This document shows positions 25,809 to 38,282 of a DNA stretch of 64,000 nucleotides, one piece after another. The stretch is taken from positions 1,054,001 through 1,118,000 of the forward strand of contig NZ_MJUX01000001.1 of NCBI RefSeq assembly GCF_001927245.1, given 5' to 3'. This DNA comes from Acuticoccus yangtzensis (GTDB lineage Bacteria > Pseudomonadota > Alphaproteobacteria > Rhizobiales > Amorphaceae). Both the position numbers and the translations under genes were made by a program. The notes below the pieces were generated by a model that worked only from the letters and a program-made list of their open reading frames with translations, did no database searches and was not told the DNA's origin. How positions within the stretch are numbered: the stretch's first letter is position 1; each line of letters starts with the position of its first letter.

Positions 25809-26264
25809 TCAGTAACCCCGCGCGGCAAGCCAAGCCCGCATCTCGGCAATCTCACGCTCCTGCGTGGCGATGACGGCCTCGGCCATCGCGCGGACCTGCG
25901 GATCACGGCCATAGGCGACGACGATCCGCGCCATGTCGACCGCGCCTTGATGGTGCGGGATCATTCCGCTCACGAAGTCGACGTCCGGGTCGCCGGAGGG
26001 CTCCACCATCATGGCGGTATGCATCCGGTCCATCGCCGCCCGCATGGCGGCGGCCGCCGGGTCCGCTGTCGCAACATCGGCGGCGGCGGCATCCTGCGGC
26101 GCAGCATGGCCCGCATGCGCCGATGACGGCCCGGCGGCTTGCGCGCCGGCGGACAAAGTGTCGTGGCCGCCGTGATGCATCGCCTGGGCGGAGGCGGTGC
26201 CACCGGCGGCCGTGAAGAAGCCGGCGGTAAGGACGAGAGCGGACATGAGGGGGCGCAAGGGCAT
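25809..26264 (-). CDS. exported DUF305 protein, probably metal-binding
   Basis: A secreted protein of about 151 residues with a Sec signal peptide ([17 protein letters not shown]...ASA) and a mature part rich in His and Met: an MHHGGH cluster at its start, HAGHAA, and the DUF305 core [12 protein letters not shown] plus a C-terminal [11 protein letters not shown] helix. DUF305 proteins are often found with copper-handling genes; that role is inferred. Start uncertain: the ATG at 26264 gives the cleanest signal peptide but AGGAG touches it directly; the ATG at 26297 is an alternative. It sits unusually between dnaA and dnaN. Confidence 0.85.
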   Translation of the reverse strand: MPLRPLMSALVLTAGFFTAAGGTASAQAMHHGGHDTLSAGAQAAGPSSAHAGHAAPQDAAAADVATADPAAAAMRAAMDRMHTAMMVEPSGDPDVDFVSGMIPHHQGAVDMARIVVAYGRDPQVRAMAEAVIATQEREIAEMRAWLAARGY

Positions 26265-26425
26265 CTCCTGGGCGGCCACGCGGCGGGCGCTGGACATATG
26301 AGACCGCCCGGCCATACCGGGCGGATGCTCATATCTAAGCGCTCGTTTCGCCAATGCCTGCCGCGGGAGATGCGTCCGATGGACACGGGGTGTACGGGCG
26401 GCACGCTCGCCCGTACCACAGCGGC

Positions 26426-27895
26426 CTACTGGTCGAGGAGGCGCTTCAGCGTCTCGATGTCCTCGGCCATCTGCTGATCCTTCTGGATCAGCTCTTCCAC
26501 CTTGCGCACAGCGTGGAGCACGGTGGTGTGGTCGCGGTTGCCGAAGCGCCGGCCGATCTCCGGAAGCGACCGCGGCGTCAGCGTCTTCGACAGGTACATG
26601 GCGATCTGCCGGGGGCGGACGATCACCTTCGTGCGGCGTGCCGACACGAGGTCCTGGCGCGACACGTTGAAGTGCTGCGAGGTCACCCGCTGGATGTCCT
26701 CGATCTTCGGCTTCTTGCTCTCGCGGGCGCGCAGGAGGTCGCGCAGCGCATTCTCGGCCATCTTCAGGTCGATGGGGGCCGAGGTGAGCTGGTTGTGGGC
26801 GACGAGGCGGTTGATCGCCCCGTCGAGGTCGCGCCCGTTGGTGGTGATGGAGCGGGCGACGAAATCGATCACCTCGTCGGGGAAGACGAGCTCCTCGAAC
26901 ATCTCCTGCTGGGCCTTGATGCGCTGCTCCAGGATGGCTTTGCGCATCGTGTAGTCGGGCGGGGTCAGCTCCACGAGGAGACCGCCGCCGAGACGCGAGC
27001 GAACCCGCGCGTCCAGCCCTTCGAGGTCGGCCGGAGCCCTGTCGGCGGCGATCACCACCTGGCGCTGGCTGTCGACGAGGGTGGTCAACGTGTGGCCGAA
27101 CTCCTCCTGCACTTTCTGGCCATTCAGGAACTGAATGTCGTCGATCAGCAGGACGTCGATGTCGCGCAGGATGTCTTTGAACGAGATCGTGTTGCGGTTC
27201 ATCACCGCGGACACGAAGCGGTACATGAAGTGCTCGGCCGTCAGATAGAGCGTGCGGCGCGCGGGGTTCACCGCGGTCGCAGCCCCGGCGATGGCCTGGA
27301 GCAGGTGCGTCTTGCCGAGGCCGACGCCGCCGGTGACGAAGAGTGGATTATAGGCCGCGCGCTCGCCCGGCTGGGCGAAGGCCACCTTCTTCGCCGCGGC
27401 GACGGCGAGCTGGTTCGACGAGCCTTCGACGAAGGTGTTGAACGTGAAGCGCGGCTCCAAGGCAGACCCCTCCAGACCACCGGCGGTGTTGGGATTGGAC
27501 TGCGGCGCGTCGATCTGCCGGCGCGGGGCGGCGACCCCTGCCGTCTGCTCGACCGTGTTGGGCGCGACGGCGGCGGGGCCGGACGCGCGCGGTGCACGGG
27601 GCTGCGGACGCAGGGCGCTGCGCACCTTGAACAGAACTTCGCGCGTCCCCGGGCGCACAGCGCGCCAGCGCTGCATCACGTCCGCGGCATAGTGCTGCTG
27701 CACCCAGTGGCGGATGAACGAGGTCGGGGTCGAAAGGTTGACCGTCGTGTCCGAGGCGGATTCGAAGTCGATCCGCGCAAACCAAGAGGTGAAAATGTCA
27801 TCGCCATAGGCCGCGCGGATCTCGGCCTTGATCTGGGCCCAGGTCTCGCTGTCTTGGCTCTGCGTCGTTCCGGCCGATGCGTGGGTTGGCTCCAT
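26426..27895 (-). CDS. dnaA: chromosomal replication initiator DnaA
   Basis: Opens the replication origin. 489 residues in four domains: an N-terminal domain I with WAQIKAEI, a variable Pro/Ala-rich linker (about 90-150), the AAA+ domain with Walker [15 protein letters not shown] and Walker [10 protein letters not shown], and the DNA-binding domain with the signature [12 protein letters not shown] near the end. The ATG at 27895 has AGGAG about 11 bases upstream; a GTG three codons earlier is possible. Confidence 0.98.
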   Translation of the reverse strand: MEPTHASAGTTQSQDSETWAQIKAEIRAAYGDDIFTSWFARIDFESASDTTVNLSTPTSFIRHWVQQHYAADVMQRWRAVRPGTREVLFKVRSALRPQPRAPRASGPAAVAPNTVEQTAGVAAPRRQIDAPQSNPNTAGGLEGSALEPRFTFNTFVEGSSNQLAVAAAKKVAFAQPGERAAYNPLFVTGGVGLGKTHLLQAIAGAATAVNPARRTLYLTAEHFMYRFVSAVMNRNTISFKDILRDIDVLLIDDIQFLNGQKVQEEFGHTLTTLVDSQRQVVIAADRAPADLEGLDARVRSRLGGGLLVELTPPDYTMRKAILEQRIKAQQEMFEELVFPDEVIDFVARSITTNGRDLDGAINRLVAHNQLTSAPIDLKMAENALRDLLRARESKKPKIEDIQRVTSQHFNVSRQDLVSARRTKVIVRPRQIAMYLSKTLTPRSLPEIGRRFGNRDHTTVLHAVRKVEELIQKDQQMAEDIETLKRLLDQ

Positions 27896-28027
27896 CGTTC
27901 GCACTACTCCTGAAGGTCCCGTGTTTCATGTGTGAGCCCGGACAGCGGTCAAATTCGACAAACCTTTCCCTCTCCGGCACCCGGGTGCGCCAGAGTGGGA
28001 ACGCGCTACGCGTGGTTCGAAAAAGGA

Positions 28028-28462
28028 TTAGGTCTGGCGCCAGGGGAGGTTTGAGGCCTTCCAGCCGGCGACAGTTCCGCGGTGGCCGTTGTCGTCGGGC
28101 GGCCCTTCGAAGCCGTCCGCGACGTTAATGCACCGTTCGTAGCCGAGGGCTGCCATCAGCCTGGCGGCGGCGAGGCTGCGGGCCCCGCTGCGGCAGATGA
28201 AGTACAGCGCCGCCGACCGATCAGGGCAGGCGCTCGCGAGCGCCTGGCCAAAGTCGTCCGCGACCGCCATCGTCGGGAAGACCTGCCATTCGATCAGAAT
28301 GGGCGCCTCGCCCGGAGTGGAGGAAAGATCCGTGATCCCGACATAGGACCATTCTGCGCGGGTCCGCACGTCGATCAGGCGGGCCGAGGGGTCTTCCATC
28401 AACGCGGCGAAGGCTTCGGTGGACGACACTTCGGAAATCGGTGGAGTGGCGGCAGGGGTCAT
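28028..28462 (-). CDS. rhodanese-like sulfurtransferase
   Basis: Single-domain rhodanese of 144 residues, cytoplasmic. It has the N-terminal ARLIDVRTRAEW motif, and an active-site loop CRSGARS with the persulfide-carrying Cys, followed by AAARLMAALGYERCINVADGFEG. The ATG at 28462 starts just before the conserved fold; the longer frame to 28606 is not supported. It lies upstream of dnaA on the same strand, between rpsT and dnaA. Confidence 0.9.
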   Translation of the reverse strand: MTPAATPPISEVSSTEAFAALMEDPSARLIDVRTRAEWSYVGITDLSSTPGEAPILIEWQVFPTMAVADDFGQALASACPDRSAALYFICRSGARSLAAARLMAALGYERCINVADGFEGPPDDNGHRGTVAGWKASNLPWRQT

Positions 28463-29306
28463 GGACAAGAATCCTTTGCCGGGCGACATATCACCCAGGT
28501 TACATAACCAGTCGGCTTCTAGTGGATTTCGCGGTCGATGCGAACAGCCTCTAGTCCGGCGAGGTGAAGCAAGAAACAGATGCCATTCCGCAACCTGAAA
28601 TTGCATTCACCGACATGCCATGACCCTCTTCGACGTCTATAACCCGACCTCGTTGCGAAGCGGGTTTGTTTATTATGAGAGCGGTTCGTTGCCCTGCTCA
28701 GTGGTTAACTTCTCGCACGATGACGCTCCGAGGGCAAGCGTCAGAGCACAGCAGAATTGGCCTGTTTCATTGGCAAAACCGCGCATTCCTGCGCCGTTTC
28801 CCTGCGCATCTGAGAATTAGCGTTATCAGAGAGTGGCTTCGCACTGAGCCGTGGAAGACGGCCCTATCGGAAATTTTTTTGGTTGACCGGAAAACGAAAA
28901 CGGCGGGTGCATTGGCTCGTTTCGTCGCGGAAGCATCAAAAACTTACACACAAATTGCGGGCGTCGCGCGAAGGAATTTTCCTTCACAGGTTGCATAATG
29001 GTTAACGCCATCCTTCGACCGAGGGGCACATCGTGCGCCATGCATCACGCCGCATCTGCCCCTACCGTAATGCAGGCCAGAAGCCGAAATTCCATGACAG
29101 AGGGGTGACATATTGTGAAGAGGCGCATCATAGCGCAGCGCCCTTGTCCCCAGCGGAGGGTGCCTCCGCGATGCCGGTCGGGACAGGATATTTGTACCCG
29201 GCTAACCAACCGAAGGGCGCGAATGGCGGACAGGATCATTCACCGATCGGCGCCAACAATTCACGATTCTTTCGAGGCCTTTGTAAAATTGCAAAACCAT
29301 GAGGCC

Positions 29307-29315
29307 GGTGGATAA
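29307..29315 (-). promoter_or_regulatory. DnaA box, 8 of 9 match
   Basis: Read on the minus strand it is TTATCCACC against the consensus TTATCCACA. It is the best DnaA-box match I found in the gene-free region upstream of dnaA. Confidence 0.5.
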
Positions 29316-29417
29316 CTCGCTGCCGCGCCGCGACGCGGCGGGATCGGCCGGCGTTCTGCGCCACGTTCCAACGGCGGCGGAGCGCGGAGGGAGCAAGATT
29401 AGGCGGTTAACTTGATG

Positions 29418-29463
29418 CAAAAATGAGCAGCGCCGGAAAGCCAAGGCTTGTCCGGCGCTGCTC
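29418..29463 (-). terminator. rho-independent terminator of rpsT
   Basis: A perfect 13-bp inverted repeat (29425-29437 and 29451-29463) encloses a loop that itself can pair (AAGCC/GGCTT). On the minus strand it is followed by ATTTTTG, giving a strong intrinsic terminator about 190 bases downstream of the rpsT stop. Confidence 0.85.
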
Positions 29464-29651
29464 GGGAATTTCGAAATGGACCTGAGCGACTGTCGTCGGC
29501 GCTCTGCCCGCCCTCACAAGGCGCCCAATTTCAAGGACGCGGCGGGCTCACCTCGGCGCTCACCGCTCGTGCCCTCCCTCAAGGGGAGCATGCGGTGAGA
29601 GACCACGACCTCCGCCCGGCGAGCGCCCGAGGACGCCGGCCGGCGGCAGGC

Positions 29652-29915
29652 TTAGCCGAGCGCCTTCACGCGCTGCGCGAGACGGGACACTTTGCGGGAC
29701 GCGGTGTTCTTGTGAAGGATGCCCTTCTGAGCGGCCCGCATGATCTCCGGCTGCGCGTCCTTCAGCGCATCCTTGGCGGCGGTGGCGTCACCGGCCTTCA
29801 GCGCGTCTTCCAGCTTGCGCACGAAGGTACGCATGCGCGAACGGCGCGCGCCGTTGATTTCGGTCCGCTTCTTCAGCTTGCGGACCATCTTCTGTGCGGA
29901 CTTCGTATTAGCCAT
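29652..29915 (-). CDS. rpsT: 30S ribosomal protein S20
   Basis: Small-subunit protein binding the 16S 5' domain. 87 residues, starting [17 protein letters not shown] and ending in a basic helix. The ATG at 29915 fits the invariant MANxxSAxK start; GGAAG lies upstream. The order enoyl-CoA hydratase - rpsT - dnaA is common in alphaproteobacteria, here interrupted by the rhodanese gene. Confidence 0.98.
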   Translation of the reverse strand: MANTKSAQKMVRKLKKRTEINGARRSRMRTFVRKLEDALKAGDATAAKDALKDAQPEIMRAAQKGILHKNTASRKVSRLAQRVKALG

Positions 29916-30042
29916 GAACTCTTCCAATGACGACGAGCGGCAGCGGACCGGCGCAGGGGCACCGCGAGCCGCTCACTCGCATGATGAGATTGAAGCGCGC
30001 GCCTACGACTTCAAGGGCCGCGCGTCAACCTTTTTTTGGTTT

Positions 30043-30819
30043 TCAGCGGTGTCTGAAGGCCGGTTTACGCTTCTCGACGAAGGCTGTCATCCCCTCTTTC
30101 TGGTCATCCGTCGCAAACAGTCCATGGAAGAGCCGGCGCTCGAACTGCACACCCTCGGCAAGCGTCGTCTCGAAGGCCCGGTTCACCGCCTCCTTGCCCG
30201 CCATCACCGAAGGACGGCCCATCGACGCGATCACGGCGGCCGCCTTCTTCGCCTCGGCCATCAAATCGGCCGCGGGCACCACGCGCGCCACCAGGCCCGA
30301 TCGTTCGGCCTCGGCCGCGTCCATCATGCGCCCGGTCAGGACGAGGTCCATCGCCTTCGCCTTGCCGATCGCCCGCGTCAGGCGCTGCGTGCCGCCGACG
30401 CCGGGGATGACGCCGAGCTTGATCTCCGGCTGGCCGAACTTCGCCGTATCGGCGGCGATGATGAAGTCGCACATCATCGCCACCTCGCAGCCGCCGCCGA
30501 GCGCGAACCCGGCCACCGCGGCGATCACCGGCTTCCTCATCCGCCCGACACCGTCCCAGCGCGACAGGAAGTCCTCGCCGTAGACGTCCGCGAAGGTCTT
30601 TGTCTGCATCTCGGTGATGTCGGCGCCCGCGGCGAAGGCCTTGTCGGATCCGGTGATGATCATGGCGCCGATCGCGGGGTCGGCGTCGAACGCGGACAAG
30701 GCGTCGATCAGCTCGTCGATGAGCTGCGCGCTCAAGGCGTTCAGCGCCTTGGGCCGGTTCAGCGTGACGATGCCGACGGCCCCGTCGGTCTCGGTGAGGA
30801 TGGTCTCGTAGGACGCCAT
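30043..30819 (-). CDS. enoyl-CoA hydratase
   Basis: Crotonase-fold enzyme adding water to 2-enoyl-CoA in beta-oxidation. 258 residues, the usual length. Signature features: [11 protein letters not shown], the oxyanion-hole AFAAGADI and [35 protein letters not shown] with the catalytic Glu pair typical of true hydratases. GGAGGG precedes the ATG at 30819. The frame continues open for over 1 kb upstream, but that region is antisense to zapE. Confidence 0.95.
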   Translation of the reverse strand: MASYETILTETDGAVGIVTLNRPKALNALSAQLIDELIDALSAFDADPAIGAMIITGSDKAFAAGADITEMQTKTFADVYGEDFLSRWDGVGRMRKPVIAAVAGFALGGGCEVAMMCDFIIAADTAKFGQPEIKLGVIPGVGGTQRLTRAIGKAKAMDLVLTGRMMDAAEAERSGLVARVVPAADLMAEAKKAAAVIASMGRPSVMAGKEAVNRAFETTLAEGVQFERRLFHGLFATDDQKEGMTAFVEKRKPAFRHR

Positions 30820-30954
30820 CGTGCCCTCCCTCGTGGCATTTTCAGGATCGGTATCATTAACGCCTTCGTCTGCAAGGCTTTTGACGCGGGCCAATCTCTG
30901 GCAAAGACACCGCGCCCATCCTGAACCAACGGTCCCCCAATAGCCGAGTATGCA

Positions 30955-32061
30955 ATGACGAACAGCGTGACCGAACGCTACCAGGCGCTCGTGGCCGAGG
31001 GCGAGGTGCAGCACGACCCGGCCCAGCTCAAGGTGGCCGCCGCTCTCGACGACGTGGCGAGCGACCTTGCCGCGCAGGAAGGCGGGTTGACCGGCTTCTT
31101 TCGCCGCCGCATGGGCCGCACCCGCGCCGTGAAGGGGCTCTACGTCTGGGGCGAGGTCGGCCGCGGCAAGACCATGCTGATGGACCTCTTTTTCGAGACC
31201 GTGCCGGTCGAGAAGAAGCGCCGCATGCACTTCAACGACTTCATGGGCGAGGCGCACGGGCGCATCAACGCGCTGCGCCAGACGAAGGTGGACGATGCGG
31301 TGCTGAAGGCGGCCGACGACATGGCCGCGGACGCGCGCGTTCTCGCCTTCGACGAATTCGCGGTGACCGACATCGCCGACGCGATGATCCTCGCCCGCCT
31401 GTTCCGCCAGCTCTTCGCGCGCGGGGTGACCTTGGTGGCGACCTCCAACGTGGCGCCGGCGGACCTTTATAAAGACGGCCTCAACCGCCAGCTCTTCATC
31501 CCCTTCATCCAGCTCCTGCGCGAATATGTCGACGTGGTGCGGCTCGACGCGGACGCCGACTACCGGCTCGATCGGCTGAAGGATTTCCGCGTCTGGTTCG
31601 CGCCGGGCGATCCGGGCTTCGAGCGGCTGTGGGCGACGCTGCTCGCCGACCGCACGGCGGAGCCCGCCACCGTCGCCGTCGCCTCGCGCAGTCTGCCGGT
31701 GCCGTTGGCGGCGGGGGGGCTGGCGCGCTTCGGGTTCGCCGATCTGGTCGAGCAGCCGCGCAGCGCCAACGACTATATTGCGCTCGCCAAGCGCTTCCAC
31801 ACCCTCTTCCTGGAGGACATTCCAGTGCTGACACCGGAGCGGCGGGAAACGACGCGCCGTTTCATCAACCTCATCGACGTCCTCTATGATCAGAAGGTGC
31901 GGCTGATCGTGACCGCGGCGGCCGAGCCGGACGGGCTGTTCGATCCCGGCGAGGACGGCGGGCGCTACGAGGGCTTCGCGTTCGCGCGCACCGCCTCGAG
32001 GCTCCACGAGATGCGCTCGGCGAGCTACCTGTCAGACTTGGAGTCGACCCCGCTGACCTGA
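30955..32061 (+). CDS. zapE: cell division protein ZapE (AFG1-like ATPase)
   Basis: P-loop ATPase of the AFG1/LACE1 family that associates with FtsZ in bacteria. 368 residues with Walker [26 protein letters not shown], Walker [18 protein letters not shown], sensor-type ATSNVAP and the C-terminal [17 protein letters not shown] region. Divergent from enoyl-CoA hydratase; mdh follows about 290 bases later, the usual alphaproteobacterial zapE-mdh order. Confidence 0.95.
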   Translation: MTNSVTERYQALVAEGEVQHDPAQLKVAAALDDVASDLAAQEGGLTGFFRRRMGRTRAVKGLYVWGEVGRGKTMLMDLFFETVPVEKKRRMHFNDFMGEAHGRINALRQTKVDDAVLKAADDMAADARVLAFDEFAVTDIADAMILARLFRQLFARGVTLVATSNVAPADLYKDGLNRQLFIPFIQLLREYVDVVRLDADADYRLDRLKDFRVWFAPGDPGFERLWATLLADRTAEPATVAVASRSLPVPLAAGGLARFGFADLVEQPRSANDYIALAKRFHTLFLEDIPVLTPERRETTRRFINLIDVLYDQKVRLIVTAAAEPDGLFDPGEDGGRYEGFAFARTASRLHEMRSASYLSDLESTPLT

Positions 32062-32313
32062 GCCGGTGCGCCGCCGGCTGGCGCCCCAGGCCCGGTCGAG
32101 CCCCGGACCGAACCGGTGGTGCAAATAGAGAAAAGCGCAAGCACCAGTATCGGCGGCCGGCATCCTGCGCGATGACGCGCTCACGGTAGGATTATGGCGG
32201 CTGCGGATCGGCTGGAACGGGGCGATCCTTGCACCACGGCGAGAGCCGACCTGTGCGCCGACGGGGATCGCTGCCACTTAAAGCAGCTTGAACGGGGCAA
32301 AAGATCGCGCTAG

Positions 32314-33775
<1,462 letters not shown>

Positions 33776-34025
33776 CCATGGGCCGGTTTGGCGGGCCTCA
33801 CGGCTCTGCCGGGCCTCCTTCGGACGCGAGGCGCCGCGGCATCCATCGCCGCACACGGCTCCACGTTGCCGCCACCCGGCCCCGCGGTGCGACCTTCGTC
33901 GCCGCGGCGTCCGCTCGGGACTTTGACGCACCGAGCCGGCAACAGCCTCCCGGACGGCCCGCGAAGAAAGGGCGTCGCCCACCTTCGCGCATCGCGTCTG
34001 CAGTTGAAAATGACGGATAGGATCT
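33776..34025. other. intergenic, no gene seen
   Basis: 250 bases between the two paralogous exported proteins. Short open frames exist, but none has a ribosome-binding site or the codon pattern of the neighbours. No strong hairpin or repeat was noticed. Confidence 0.6.
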
Positions 34026-34604
34026 ATGCGCCAAGTGTTGCGTAAGGCAGCCGCGATCCTCGTGATTGCGAGCGTCCAGACAACCCTCCCGGCCCACAGC
34101 TTCGCGGCCGACACGTGGGACGTCACCCCCGATACCGAAGAGACCGCCGCCTTCATCCGCGTCCCCGGCGGGACGGACTGGCCCGACGACACGGTCGGCA
34201 CCGTCGATGACGGGCAACGCCGCGCGGCCTTCGCGCCCCCTCCCCCGCCGCCTTCCGAGGAGATCAAGCTCGTCGTCAGCTGTGCCGCGGCCAGCACATT
34301 GTCCGTTCATGTCACCGGCATCGCTTACGCGCAGCCGCGCATCATCGGCGGGCTGCAGTTCGACGTGGACGGCCATGTGATGAACCGCATCGCCAACCTG
34401 GAATTTTCCGAGACGGACGGGGCCTGGTTCCCCGTCACCGAAGTGACCGCGGACGACGAGTTGATCCAGCGGCTGCGCAAAGGCCAGACGGCAAAGGCGT
34501 TCGTGGTCGGCAACGCGGCGGACGGACGGGCGGTGGACGTGCCGCTGACCGGGTCCTTTGTTGCGATCGACCGCACGTTGCGCCACTGTTCGACCGGCGT
34601 CTGA
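34026..34604 (+). CDS. exported protein of unknown family, paralog B
   Basis: A 192-residue protein with a signal peptide (about the first 28 residues, ending SFAA), a Pro-rich linker (APPPPPPS) near residue 75, then a domain shared with paralog A: LVVSCAAA, LQFDVDG, IANLEFSETDGAW, VTADDELIQRLRKGQ and a terminal HCSTGV. The two conserved Cys bracket the shared ~115-residue domain. It carries about 50 more N-terminal residues than paralog A. No function can be assigned; periplasmic or outer-surface location is likely. Confidence 0.78.
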   Translation: MRQVLRKAAAILVIASVQTTLPAHSFAADTWDVTPDTEETAAFIRVPGGTDWPDDTVGTVDDGQRRAAFAPPPPPPSEEIKLVVSCAAASTLSVHVTGIAYAQPRIIGGLQFDVDGHVMNRIANLEFSETDGAWFPVTEVTADDELIQRLRKGQTAKAFVVGNAADGRAVDVPLTGSFVAIDRTLRHCSTGV

Positions 34605-34685
34605 TCGCAAAAGCGAGGCGCGCGGCCGCGTCCCCGCGGCGTTGGCGAAGACGTCGACCACGACCGAGAGGGATCCACGCTGAAC

Positions 34686-35969
34686 GTGACCGAGGATGTT
34701 GGGGCCAACGACGGGCCTGCGGGAGACGGGACCGGGAGCGACGCGGTCGTGACGGCCACCGCGCGGTCGGCGGGCCCTGCGGACGGGGATGCGGAGAGCG
34801 AGGCGGAAAAGGCCGAGCGGCGCGCACGGCGGCTGATGCGCCGGGCCAAACGCGCCCGCAAGGAGGCCGACGAGGCGGCGCGGGGCGCTCCCGCCACCGC
34901 GTACGCCGCATCGGCAGCCACCGCGCGGCCTAGCGCGGGCGAGGCGTTCGCGGCACGGCCTAGCGCGGGCGAGGCATTCGCGGCACGGCCCGCGTCGGCG
35001 TTGCGTGCCGTCGAAATGCCGGCGACCCTGCCGGTCGGCACTGCGGTTGCCGCACCGGCCGCGATCGGCCGCGCGGCGATCAGGATCGCCACCATCCAGA
35101 ACTGCCAGTCCGGCTCGACCGGCGCCTATCTCAGCGCCGCGCTCCCGAACGCCTCCGTCGACCAGTTCCGGCTCGACATGCCGACGTGGAACGATCCCGA
35201 CGAGCAGGAACGGTTCATTGCGCGCAACAGGGACGCCGACCTCGTCCTGGTTCAGCCGAACCAGCAGACCGGCATCAGTCCCCAGCGTCTGCAGGGCGAG
35301 TTCGGCGGGCGTGTCACCGTCCTGTGCAATCTCTACTATTGCGGGCTGACGCCGGATTGCGTCTACGTCGGCTCACGCGCGCGGCGCGTCGCGGGGCCGC
35401 TCGACTATCACAGCATCATCGTCCTCGATGCCTACAAGCGCGGTCTTGCGGTGGTGGCGTGCGAAGCGCGCTTCGGCGGAGACGGGTTTGATGACCTCCT
35501 GCTCTATGATGCGCACGCCCACTCTCTCGACACACTGCGCCAGCGCGAACGGCAATTCGGCGTCGCCGTTTCCGCCGTCCCCCTGATCGAGCGGGGCTGG
35601 CGCGAGGAACGGCTGTTCTATACGGCGAACCACCCCACCGCGGCGCTCCTCGCGCGTTACATGGACGAGGTTCTGGCCCATCTCGGCATCGCCGCGGCTC
35701 CGGTGGAGACCGCACGCCTGCGCGACCCGTTGATCCACGCGAACGTTCTTCCGATTTTCGACTGCGTGGCCGAACATCATGATCTGCTGTTCCGAACCAC
35801 GCAGCATTATTCGACCGTTCAGCGCAGGTTCGCGCCGCTTCGTCAGATCATCGAAGGCTTTTATCGTTCGTATGACGAGGCGTCGCCGGACGATCTGGTG
35901 CTGCATGGCGATATCCATCCCGCCTACCGCGCAGACCCCGCCCGGTTCGGCCATTTGTTCGCCGATTGA
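34686..35969 (+). CDS. WcbI-like polysaccharide biosynthesis protein with repeat-containing N-terminus
   Basis: 427 residues from a GTG. The first ~130 are low-complexity Ala/Glu/Arg-rich with a 10-residue unit RPSAGEAFAA twice in tandem. The rest resembles the WcbI family (putative acyl or acetyl transferases of capsule synthesis, SGNH-like fold): it opens IATIQNCQSGS, where the family has an NCQ motif, followed by VLVQPNQQTG and a C-terminal TTQHYS segment. Placed between the exported paralogs and sucC; 81 bases after paralog B. Function inferred from family only. Confidence 0.7.
   Translation: MTEDVGANDGPAGDGTGSDAVVTATARSAGPADGDAESEAEKAERRARRLMRRAKRARKEADEAARGAPATAYAASAATARPSAGEAFAARPSAGEAFAARPASALRAVEMPATLPVGTAVAAPAAIGRAAIRIATIQNCQSGSTGAYLSAALPNASVDQFRLDMPTWNDPDEQERFIARNRDADLVLVQPNQQTGISPQRLQGEFGGRVTVLCNLYYCGLTPDCVYVGSRARRVAGPLDYHSIIVLDAYKRGLAVVACEARFGGDGFDDLLLYDAHAHSLDTLRQRERQFGVAVSAVPLIERGWREERLFYTANHPTAALLARYMDEVLAHLGIAAAPVETARLRDPLIHANVLPIFDCVAEHHDLLFRTTQHYSTVQRRFAPLRQIIEGFYRSYDEASPDDLVLHGDIHPAYRADPARFGHLFAD
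34926..34985. repeat. two tandem 30-bp repeats inside the WcbI-like gene
   Basis: Units 34926-34955 and 34956-34985 are identical except for one base, in frame with the gene, and a partial third copy begins at 34986. They encode a duplicated decapeptide in the disordered N-terminal segment. Confidence 0.9.
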
Positions 35970-36099
35970 GCCGGGCATGCTCAAAAACACCGCGCCAGAG
36001 CGCATGTGTGCGATGGATCGGCGCGCAAAGTTTGCTATGGGATGGGCCCGTGGCGCACATAGCGCCTTGGACCCGTTGCGACCTTAGGGAAAGCCGCCG

Positions 36100-37293
<1,194 letters not shown>

Positions 37294-37333
37294 GCCCGCC
37301 CGCAGCGGAATGCCCGGTTCGCCGGGACGGAAA

Positions 37334-37355
37334 GGGGCGCATGCGCCCCTTTTTT
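37334..37355 (+). terminator. rho-independent terminator of sucC
   Basis: A perfect palindrome GGGGCGCATGCGCCCC at 37334-37349 is followed by six Ts (37350-37355). It closes the sucC transcript and shows that sucC is no longer read through into sucD. Confidence 0.92.
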
Positions 37356-37389
37356 CGTGCACGCGGCGCGGCCCGCGGCACCCACCGGC

Positions 37390-38184
37390 TCAGCGGGTGA
37401 ACTTCCCCTGCGCCTCCGGCACGCCGATGCCGGACAGATAGCCGTCGTCCAGCGTCAGGCCGCACGCCTCCACCACCTTGCGCGAGGGCGCGTTGCCGGC
37501 GGCGACGAGTTGATAGACCCGCTCCGCGCCCAGCCTGTCGCACGCCGCGCGCACAGCCGCCGCGTTGACGATGCGGCCGAGCCCTTGCCCCCGCCGCTCG
37601 GGCGCCACGGCGAGAAGCCCCACCCAGGCCACCCGGTGATGCGGGCTCGACGCATTGTGGGGCCCGTAGGCGTGGGCTGTGGCGACGATCGCGCCCACCG
37701 CGTCGCTGAGGACGAGGGTGATGCCGCCGCCTCGCTCACCGGTCAGCGCGGAGCCGGAGAAGGGGGAGACCCCCTCCCTGTCCATGAAGGTCTGCACGGC
37801 GACGACCGCCTCGCCCTCCGGATCGCCGGCGAGTTCGTCCAGCGACAGGCCCGGCGGCAGCGGGGACGCGAGGATGCGCCCGGTCGCCTCGCGCAGCGGG
37901 CCGATGTCACCGAGGTAGACCTGATGGGAATCGAAGCGGTAGCCGCGGGCCGCGAGCCATTCGGCGACGCGGGCGGCGACGGGCGCGGGCAGCATACGGA
38001 AGCCGACCAGCCCGTCGCGCTCCAGGATCGCGCCGAGGCGGTCCCAGCCCAGCGCGTCCGGGTCGTCGCAGGACATGAAGCGGACGGCGTTGCACAGGCC
38101 CGGCGTGACGGCGATGGTGTCCCACTCGTCGTCCACCCGCCGCTGAAGCGCGATCTTCTGGTCGGAGCCGAAATAACCCGCCAT
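37390..38184 (-). CDS. GNAT-family N-acetyltransferase
   Basis: 264 residues. The C-terminal half is a GNAT domain: [17 protein letters not shown] is motif A (R/Q-x-x-G-x-G/A acetyl-CoA loop), followed by [14 protein letters not shown]. The N-terminal half (residues 1-120) looks like a divergent second GNAT-like lobe. Substrate unknown. It converges on sucC, with the sucC terminator between. Confidence 0.88.
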   Translation of the reverse strand: MAGYFGSDQKIALQRRVDDEWDTIAVTPGLCNAVRFMSCDDPDALGWDRLGAILERDGLVGFRMLPAPVAARVAEWLAARGYRFDSHQVYLGDIGPLREATGRILASPLPPGLSLDELAGDPEGEAVVAVQTFMDREGVSPFSGSALTGERGGGITLVLSDAVGAIVATAHAYGPHNASSPHHRVAWVGLLAVAPERRGQGLGRIVNAAAVRAACDRLGAERVYQLVAAGNAPSRKVVEACGLTLDDGYLSGIGVPEAQGKFTR

Positions 38185-38282
38185 CGCGCCATCCTGATGC
38201 TCAGAGATCGCCTTGCGAGATCAGCAATGCCAGGATGCGCGATCCGCCGGCGCTCCGCAACCGGGATGCGATCAGCCGCGGC

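Larger units (their letters stand above)
28463..29651. other. gene-free, AT-richer interval; candidate replication origin (oriC)
   Basis: About 1.2 kb without a convincing gene, between the rhodanese-dnaA group and rpsT. It is visibly less GC-rich than the rest of the window, especially around 28866-28960. One near-consensus DnaA box (GGTGGATAA, 8 of 9, 29307-29315) and two weak ones (28944-28952 and 29144-29152, each 7 of 9) are seen, next to a 7-bp palindrome at 29326-29340 and three GTTAAC sites. Known origins in many bacteria sit near dnaA, but in some alphaproteobacteria oriC is elsewhere (near hemE), so this is a hypothesis. The promoter of the dnaA group should also lie here. Confidence 0.4.

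Noticed and set aside
28666-28998. A 110-codon plus-strand frame in the gene-free region upstream of dnaA
   Set aside because: No ribosome-binding site, atypical composition and no recognisable pattern. I treat the region as regulatory or origin DNA.
33788-34045. Short plus-strand frames between the two exported paralogs
   Set aside because: Poor codon pattern and no start signal; they run into the start of paralog B in another frame.
34926-34985. Direct repeats as a possible CRISPR or mobile-element trace
   Set aside because: The copies are immediately adjacent with no spacer, in frame inside a gene, and encode a duplicated decapeptide.
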